From JBGZFC01 sp964346495 (GTDB taxonomy: Bacteria > Bacteroidota > Bacteroidia > Bacteroidales > Dysgonomonadaceae), in contig CAYFUW010000068.1 of NCBI GenBank assembly GCA_964346495.1, forward strand, positions 1 through 10,982: DNA of 10,982 nt, written 5' to 3'. The notes beneath the pieces were generated by a model. That model had not been told where the DNA came from. It ran no database searches and saw only the letters and a list, made by a program, of their open reading frames with translations. Shown here one piece after another: positions 6,717 through 10,982 of the stretch (the stretch's first letter is position 1; each line of letters starts with the position of its first letter). Made by a program: the position numbers and the translations under genes.

Positions 6717-7904
6717 ATGCACTATTTCAATCCTGATAATGACCTGGCATTAGCCAATTTTAGCACCAACTACACTCCACCCGCTTCTGCTATTAAAATA
6801 GCTGAGGACTTATCTGTTTTACCCGTTTGGTATGCACCAGAAGGAACAAAGGTTGTTGTGCAAAACATGCCAAATCAAAACTTTTTATATTTACTTGGTA
6901 AAATTATCCCTACACCTGTTTCATTTATAGAGTTTACAGAAACAATCGATTTTCCTAATGTAGAAATAACTCCTTGGGGTTGGAATCCTGCATTGAGAAA
7001 AAAGTTGTTGGATATTGGTTTAAACGAAAAAAGGCTGCCTTCAATGGACGAACTTAAGCAACTACGTCATTATTCGGGAAGACAAAATGCTGTAAGAATG
7101 CTTCGTGAAATAAAAGAAATGAATTCGGATTTTTGTGGCGAATCTACTTTTATTGAGACTCACGAAACTGTATTAAAACATCTATCCACGCAGCCAAATG
7201 ATAGTGTACTGAAAATGCCTTACTCCGGAAGCGGAAAAGGGTTAATGTGGATTCGCAACGGAATAACCGACAAACAAACAGATTGGTGCAGAAAGGTTAT
7301 TCGCTCACAAGGTGGAGTCGTTGTAGAGCCCGTACTGAATAAGACTATTGACTTCGCTATGGAGTTCAAAATTGAAAACCATAAAACAACATTTGCAGGG
7401 TATTCACTTTTTAAAACTTTTACATCGGGTGCATACATTGGGAATTATCTTTTATCGGATAAAGAAATTGAAAACAAATTTATGCAATATGTTTCTATAC
7501 AGTCTTTAATTTGGTTGCAAACATTTTATATAAAGAAACTTACAGAGTTTTTTCCAAACTATAAAGGTTGCATTGGTGTGGATATGATGATTTGCGAAAC
7601 ATCGTCGGGTTACAAAATTCAACCGTGTGTAGAGATAAATATGCGTATGAATATGGGAATGGTAGCACGTATTTTTTACGATAGATATGTCTCCCCCACT
7701 TCATCGGGAATATTTGTTGTAGATTATTTCAAAAAATCGGGAGAGGCTTATTCAAATAATAAAACAAATAAGGAAAAATATCCTCTAAAAATAAAAGAAG
7801 GAAAAATCGAATCCGGATACTTTCCTTTAACTCCTGTTTTTTGGAACACAAATTATGTTGCTTACGTGATAATTGACCCAAATATTACATTTGAATATGA
7901 ATAA
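6717..7904 (+). CDS. Uncharacterised ATP-grasp-like protein
   Basis: 395 residues from the ATG at 6717. The start is chosen over a TTG at 6702 because the product then opens MHYFNPDNDLALANF, and an NPxNDLALA opening is what I recall for related Bacteroidales hypothetical proteins. ATP-grasp hallmarks visible are a P-loop-like glycine-rich lid VLKMPYSGSGKGLMW (about 164-178) with Lys166, a strand ending in VVVEP with Glu204, Asp289 in GVDMMI, and a metal-binding CVEINMRMNMG (304-314) with Glu306 and Asn308. No signal peptide or membrane helix is present, so it is cytoplasmic. ATP-grasp enzymes usually join a carboxylate to an amine or thiol through an acyl phosphate; the substrate here cannot be read from sequence. 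No biosynthetic neighbours help: upstream is a divergent tRNA, downstream a convergent lipoprotein gene. ATP-grasp assignment is by motif only. Confidence 0.8.
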   Translation: MHYFNPDNDLALANFSTNYTPPASAIKIAEDLSVLPVWYAPEGTKVVVQNMPNQNFLYLLGKIIPTPVSFIEFTETIDFPNVEITPWGWNPALRKKLLDIGLNEKRLPSMDELKQLRHYSGRQNAVRMLREIKEMNSDFCGESTFIETHETVLKHLSTQPNDSVLKMPYSGSGKGLMWIRNGITDKQTDWCRKVIRSQGGVVVEPVLNKTIDFAMEFKIENHKTTFAGYSLFKTFTSGAYIGNYLLSDKEIENKFMQYVSIQSLIWLQTFYIKKLTEFFPNYKGCIGVDMMICETSSGYKIQPCVEINMRMNMGMVARIFYDRYVSPTSSGIFVVDYFKKSGEAYSNNKTNKEKYPLKIKEGKIESGYFPLTPVFWNTNYVAYVIIDPNITFEYE

Positions 7905-7934
7905 AAAACCGCCCCAACAATAGTTAAGATCGGT
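7903..7934 (-). terminator. Terminator of the small lipoprotein gene, abutting the convergent gene's stop
   Basis: On the minus strand ACCG(A)TCTTAAC and GTTGGGGCGGT form an 11-bp stem with one bulged A, three G-U wobbles and a UAUU loop. Six Us follow (7903-7908 on the plus strand are As). The same DNA does not fold on the plus strand, because the wobbles become C-A mismatches, so it is specific to the minus-strand lipoprotein transcript. The U-tract overlaps the last bases of the plus-strand ATP-grasp stop codon. Confidence 0.5.
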
Positions 7935-7958
7935 AAAATATTTATTTAAAAAACAGTT

Positions 7959-8402
7959 TTATTCAATTATTTTTAAAGACCAAATAGTCCCCATATATTC
8001 ACAATACAAATCTAGTGGATCCTCAGGAAATTCGTATTTATCTCCAGTTCTTGGCAATGAATTGAAATCATAATCTGTAAGCTCACCTTCACAATTATAT
8101 ACTGCATAATCAAATGTGCCTTTATCCGGATTGTATGGTATCAAAAACAAATTATTACCAGTACCTCTCTCGTAATATAAATCAATATTAAAACTCACAT
8201 TAATATCATTAGATTTTAATTCAATTTTATCGCACATGGTTTTAAACCATTCAATATTCGTTAATGGGTCTTTCACTCCACAAGCAGTAATATTATGATT
8301 TTTTTCAATTTCACGTTTAACACCTTCTTCTTTCTCACATCCCACTACGCTAAGAAGCAAAAGCGAAATAATCGCTGCAAAAAACAGTCTATTTCCATTC
8401 AT
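7959..8402 (-). CDS. Small lipoprotein of unknown function
   Basis: 147 residues. A signal peptide (1-21) ends in a lipobox LSVVGC with the lipidated cysteine at 22. The next residues, EKEE, are acidic, as is common in Bacteroidota lipoproteins destined for the cell surface. Four further cysteines (41, 57, 104, 134) could form two disulfides. The segment CGVKDPLTNIEWFKTMC (41-57) resembles a DPLxxIxWLK opening I recall in small Bacteroidales lipoproteins; the later VYNCEGELTDYDF fits the same pattern. Nothing indicates an enzyme. The gene has its own likely promoter and terminator and converges on the ATP-grasp-like gene 54 bp away, so it is probably monocistronic. Confidence 0.8.
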   Translation of the reverse strand: MNGNRLFFAAIISLLLLSVVGCEKEEGVKREIEKNHNITACGVKDPLTNIEWFKTMCDKIELKSNDINVSFNIDLYYERGTGNNLFLIPYNPDKGTFDYAVYNCEGELTDYDFNSLPRTGDKYEFPEDPLDLYCEYMGTIWSLKIIE

Positions 8403-8449
8403 AATTGTATCTTTTTTTTATTTAATAATTAAGTTGTTTATTTTCGGTT

Positions 8450-8484
8450 GCAAGGTACGTTTTTTTTATTACCTACAAAACAAA
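8450..8484 (-). promoter_or_regulatory. Candidate promoter of the small lipoprotein gene
   Basis: On the minus strand two overlapping-phase TTTG elements (8481-8484 and 8476-8479) are followed, 18 bp after the second, by TACCTTGC (8450-8457), close to TAnnTTTG. Predicted transcription would start about 40 bp before the start codon at 8402. Confidence 0.45.
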
Positions 8485-8563
8485 ATAGGCAATAAAATAG
8501 AATATAATATTATTAGAAATAAAAATAACAAAATAAATATTTTTATTATTTAAAATAACATAT

Positions 8564-8571
8564 TAAATTTG
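8564..8571 (+). promoter_or_regulatory. Possible -7 element for the choice-of-anchor-J gene
   Basis: TAAATTTG matches TAnnTTTG exactly but lies about 155 bp before the start codon and has no TTTG -33 partner. If used, it gives a long AT-rich 5' untranslated region. Confidence 0.3.
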
Positions 8572-8726
8572 ACACAAATTTCAATAATCTCTTATTCTAC
8601 ATATTCATAATAGCAGTAACAGACAAGGCAATTAATAGTCTAAAAAACAACATTCTACACATTAAATGCATAATATAACAAATATATAATCATTCAAGTA
8701 TTATTAATTTTAAAAAAACATAAATC

Positions 8727-9560
8727 ATGAAAAAAATTCTACCTATCTTATTATTAAATGTTTTGTTTGGTGTAAGTGCCATAGCACAAACATCAATTTT
8801 GTTCTCAAGTTTTGAAGGACCTGGTTTCGACGAAGGATGGACAACCGGAGTTTCTCAAGCAATTACAGAAGAACCTGTTGATTATCCTGAAACCGGCTTG
8901 GAACCATGGGAACAATGGGCACTAACTGAGCCACAAAGTTTTGGATATGTACATTCAGGTGATTCTGCTGCATGGATTGGTGGCACTGCTTATCAAGTGC
9001 CAAAACACGATTGGTTAATGACTCCTAAGCTAAACATCCCCGATGATGGAACTACAGAAATAAAATATTGGCTATGGTACCATTCTGAGGCTCAATATGT
9101 AAATAAGTTTTACATTATGGTATATGACTACGCAGAGGCAATATGGGAGCAAGGGTATTTATTAGCTAACGCTTTTAACTCACCTTATCATTACGTGGAA
9201 GAGTACACATTTGATTTGGAACAATGGAAAGGGAAAACAGTTAAAATAGCTTTTGTAAAAAACGGTACTTACCAAATGGCTATGGATGATGTGAATATTG
9301 TAACAACATCCAGCTCCGATATACAATCTGATAACAAAGAGGATATTGCAATTTACCCCAATCCAGTAAGTGACTACTTAAATATCAAATCTACTGAAGA
9401 TGTTAGTTGTATTGAGATATTTAACTCAGCCGGAGTAGTTGTTAAAAGAGCTAATAATAGCCAAAGTATTATTGATTGTAAAGAGTTGAATACAGGTCTC
9501 TATTTCTTACAGGCTACAACACCAAAAGGCAAAAAAACATTTAAGTTTATTAAAAAATAG
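8727..9560 (+). CDS. T9SS cargo protein with choice-of-anchor-J (cleaved-adhesin-like) domain
   Basis: 277 residues. Signal peptide 1-20 (cut after SAIA|Q). Residues about 24-193 form a jelly-roll-type domain of the choice-of-anchor J/cleaved adhesin kind: SFEGPGFDEGWT near the start, HDWLMTPKLNIP (94-105), the IKYWLWYHSE strand, and a closing MAMDDVNIV (184-192), the usual end of this domain. The C-terminal sorting domain runs from about 205 (IAIYPNPVSDYLNI) to the final KKTFKFIKK, the type A signal that takes proteins through the outer membrane by type IX secretion. The mature protein is small, essentially one binding domain plus the tag, with no protease or glycosidase domain, so a surface binding or adhesion role is likely but unproven. 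It has the final strong terminator at 9581-9625 in common with the convergent gene. Confidence 0.88.
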   Translation: MKKILPILLLNVLFGVSAIAQTSILFSSFEGPGFDEGWTTGVSQAITEEPVDYPETGLEPWEQWALTEPQSFGYVHSGDSAAWIGGTAYQVPKHDWLMTPKLNIPDDGTTEIKYWLWYHSEAQYVNKFYIMVYDYAEAIWEQGYLLANAFNSPYHYVEEYTFDLEQWKGKTVKIAFVKNGTYQMAMDDVNIVTTSSSDIQSDNKEDIAIYPNPVSDYLNIKSTEDVSCIEIFNSAGVVVKRANNSQSIIDCKELNTGLYFLQATTPKGKKTFKFIKK

Positions 9561-9580
9561 AGGTTGGTTGTCAAGTATTA

Positions 9581-9625
9581 AATAATAATAGAGCCGTTTC
9601 AAAGTGAGACGGCTCTATTATTATT
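9581..9625. terminator. Strong bidirectional terminator between convergent T9SS cargo genes
   Basis: A 20-bp stem (9581-9600 with 9606-9625) with a 5-nt loop AAAGT. The GC core GAGCCG/CGGCTC is flanked by AATAATAATA/TATTATTATT arms that supply U-rich tails in both directions. Only one T-G wobble interrupts it. It lies 20 bp past the stop of the upstream plus-strand gene and 21 bp past that of the minus-strand gene, so it serves both. Confidence 0.9.
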
Positions 9626-9646
9626 GACAAACCATTAAAGTTAATT

Positions 9647-10804
9647 TTATCTAATTATCACTTTTTCTGAAATCACACCTCTTGATGTAAAAATATTTAC
9701 AATATATACACCTTTGTTCATGTTGTTAATATCTAAACTACAATTGCCTCTGTTAATGTTATGTTGTGAATAAACATTTTTTCCTGAAACATCTACCAGT
9801 TCCACTTTACTAATTATCTGCTCACCAGAAAGCACAATATTCATAACTTCTGAAGCAGGATTAGGATAGATTCTAACAATAGGAGTAGTCGTAAAGTGGT
9901 TATCTATACCTGATGAGATATCTTCATATAAGTAGTTGAAATCACACACATAAATAAGTCCACCTTCATCAATATTTTCTGTGTACCATGCTTTAGTTTT
10001 TACCATGTGAGTCATTGGAACAAATTTCTCAACAATTGATTCAGGATTTACCGGAAATACAATTTGATCATAAGTATAAGCATTACTATAGGAGTACACA
10101 TTGCGGTTTGTTATATTGTTACCGTTATAGTGCTCCCATACGGTACAGTTATTGTCTTCATCGAAAGTATAAACTTCGGAAGTTGAGAATTGCCATGAAT
10201 ATCCATCCCACAGGTATTCTTCGGTTTTAACTAAGTTGTTATTTTCATCATATACATACTTAACCTTCCATGAATTGCCAAAAACTCCTGTGAAAAAGTC
10301 AATTGATTCGCCTAATTCTTCGGTCAACAAACCATCTTCATTGTACGTCAACGTGCAGCATTGCGAGAAATTATCGTCACCGGCAAAGTACAATTCCCAA
10401 TAGGTTAATCTGTTGTTTTCGTCATAAGTATATTTGTATATCCCTCCCATTTCGAATGTACTACCACCAAAGTTGTTGTAATTAGTGCGAGTTAAACGAT
10501 TATTATTTTCGTCGTATGTATATTCAATGTATGAAGTATATTTCCAAACTCCGCTTAATACTTGATAGCAGTCAATTTTTACAATATTATTTGCATCATC
10601 GTATATTAACGAGTCTTTAAATTGATTTCCATCAGGAAGTCTGGTATATGACAACTCTAATAGTTGATCATCGTTGTAAGTAAATTGTGTTGACTCAACT
10701 TCGTCTGATGTTATAATTTCAGACAAGGAGAACAATTTTTGTGATTGAGCTTCAAAAACTAATAGGAATAAAGCAACTAGTGTTAGTGTAAATACTTTTT
10801 TCAT
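9647..10804 (-). CDS. T9SS cargo protein with YD-like repeats
   Basis: 385 residues. Signal peptide 1-21 (FEAQS|Q). Residues about 43-221 carry seven imperfect repeats centred on Y-[DN]-[DE]-x-N-x-[LI]: YNDDQLLE (43), YDDANNIVK (68), YDENNNRLTR (97), YDENNRLTYW (127), YNEDGLLTEE (154), YDENNNLVKT (185) and FDEDNNCTVW (214). Spacing is about 25-31 residues. They resemble YD/RHS-type repeats, which build extended beta structures, but there is no toxin, protease or RHS core. A middle region (about 245-300) is not recognised. The C-terminal type IX sorting domain runs from about 309 (VRIYPNPASEVMNI) to EKVIIR. The protein is probably displayed on or released from the cell surface; its ligand is unknown. 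It converges on the other T9SS cargo gene. Confidence 0.87.
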   Translation of the reverse strand: MKKVFTLTLVALFLLVFEAQSQKLFSLSEIITSDEVESTQFTYNDDQLLELSYTRLPDGNQFKDSLIYDDANNIVKIDCYQVLSGVWKYTSYIEYTYDENNNRLTRTNYNNFGGSTFEMGGIYKYTYDENNRLTYWELYFAGDDNFSQCCTLTYNEDGLLTEELGESIDFFTGVFGNSWKVKYVYDENNNLVKTEEYLWDGYSWQFSTSEVYTFDEDNNCTVWEHYNGNNITNRNVYSYSNAYTYDQIVFPVNPESIVEKFVPMTHMVKTKAWYTENIDEGGLIYVCDFNYLYEDISSGIDNHFTTTPIVRIYPNPASEVMNIVLSGEQIISKVELVDVSGKNVYSQHNINRGNCSLDINNMNKGVYIVNIFTSRGVISEKVIIR

Positions 10805-10851
10805 TTTTCTAATAATTAATAATATAATAAGTTTGGTTCAAGATAACTTTA

Positions 10852-10865
10852 GAGGATTTTTCCTC
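10852..10865 (-). other. Small stem-loop near the predicted 5' end of the YD-repeat mRNA
   Basis: GAGGA and TCCTC form a perfect 5-bp stem around a 4-nt loop, placed between the predicted promoter and the start codon at 10804. A 5'-end stem of this kind can protect an mRNA; it is short enough to be chance. Confidence 0.3.
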
Positions 10866-10876
10866 AAAATTTTCAG

Positions 10877-10907
10877 CGAAGTTACATAAATCTTTTGATT
10901 TCTGCAA
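10877..10907 (-). promoter_or_regulatory. Candidate promoter of the YD-repeat gene
   Basis: On the minus strand TTG (10905-10907) is followed after 20 bp by TAACTTCG (10877-10884), one base off TAnnTTTG. The implied 5' untranslated region is about 65 nt. Confidence 0.4.
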
Positions 10908-10982
10908 TTATATCTGAATTCACACTTTTTTATATGCAAAAAAAATGTTTGTTTGTGTACTCCTCTGAACTTGGCTAAACGC

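Larger units (their letters stand above)
8403..8726. other. AT-rich divergent intergenic region (324 bp)
   Basis: No gene, tRNA or strong hairpin is seen here. It separates the minus-strand lipoprotein gene from the plus-strand T9SS cargo gene. It contains candidate promoters for both, described separately, and a very A/T-rich core at about 8491-8570. Confidence 0.7.

Noticed and set aside
8491..8570. Very A/T-rich core of the intergenic region as a replication origin or attachment site
   Set aside because: No DnaA-box cluster, repeats or integrase gene are present; AT-richness alone is normal for intergenic DNA here.

Overview
The window looks like a chromosomal stretch of an AT-rich Bacteroidota, most likely Bacteroidales. 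Three lines of evidence point there. Two secreted proteins end in type IX secretion (T9SS) C-terminal sorting domains with the YPNP signature. A one-protein hybrid regulator joins TPRs, a membrane segment, a kinase region, a receiver and an AraC-type helix-turn-helix, an architecture typical of this phylum. Several genes are preceded by TAnnTTTG-type -7 elements, and starts generally lack Shine-Dalgarno sequences.

Left part (112-3124, minus strand): a three-gene operon read SPFH protein -> secreted domain-of-unknown-function protein -> double zinc-ribbon protein with a C-terminal membrane anchor. The SPFH protein belongs to the 'virion core protein-like'/YdjI group and carries a C-terminal GYF_2-like domain. 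The pairing with a zinc-ribbon membrane protein recalls the Bacillus subtilis YdjG/YdjI system at the membrane, so a membrane-scaffold or envelope-stress role is a reasonable inference. The 276-bp region before the operon holds two exact 15-bp direct repeats spaced 33 bp apart, and an RNA-type hairpin.

Centre-left (3401-6271, minus strand): a 956-residue hybrid two-component regulator. Its output side (receiver plus AraC HTH) looks intact. Its kinase side is clearly degenerate: the phosphoacceptor His is Asn, the G1 box has lost a glycine and the G2 box has lost all three. It is best read as a pseudokinase regulator. It lies directly upstream of the SPFH operon on the same strand, with the direct repeats between them, so it is a candidate regulator of that operon (inference).

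Centre (6478-7904): tRNA-Arg(CCU) on the minus strand with a good promoter and terminator, and a divergently oriented gene for an uncharacterised ATP-grasp-like protein. This is followed by a small convergent lipoprotein gene (7959-8402, minus) whose terminator abuts the ATP-grasp stop codon.

Right part (8403-10982): an AT-rich 324-bp divergent intergenic region, then two convergent genes for T9SS cargo proteins. One is a choice-of-anchor-J/cleaved-adhesin-like protein and the other a YD-repeat-like protein. They share a strong bidirectional terminator. No mobile element, CRISPR array or rRNA was seen. The most unusual items are the pseudokinase regulator and its possible link to the SPFH/zinc-ribbon operon.
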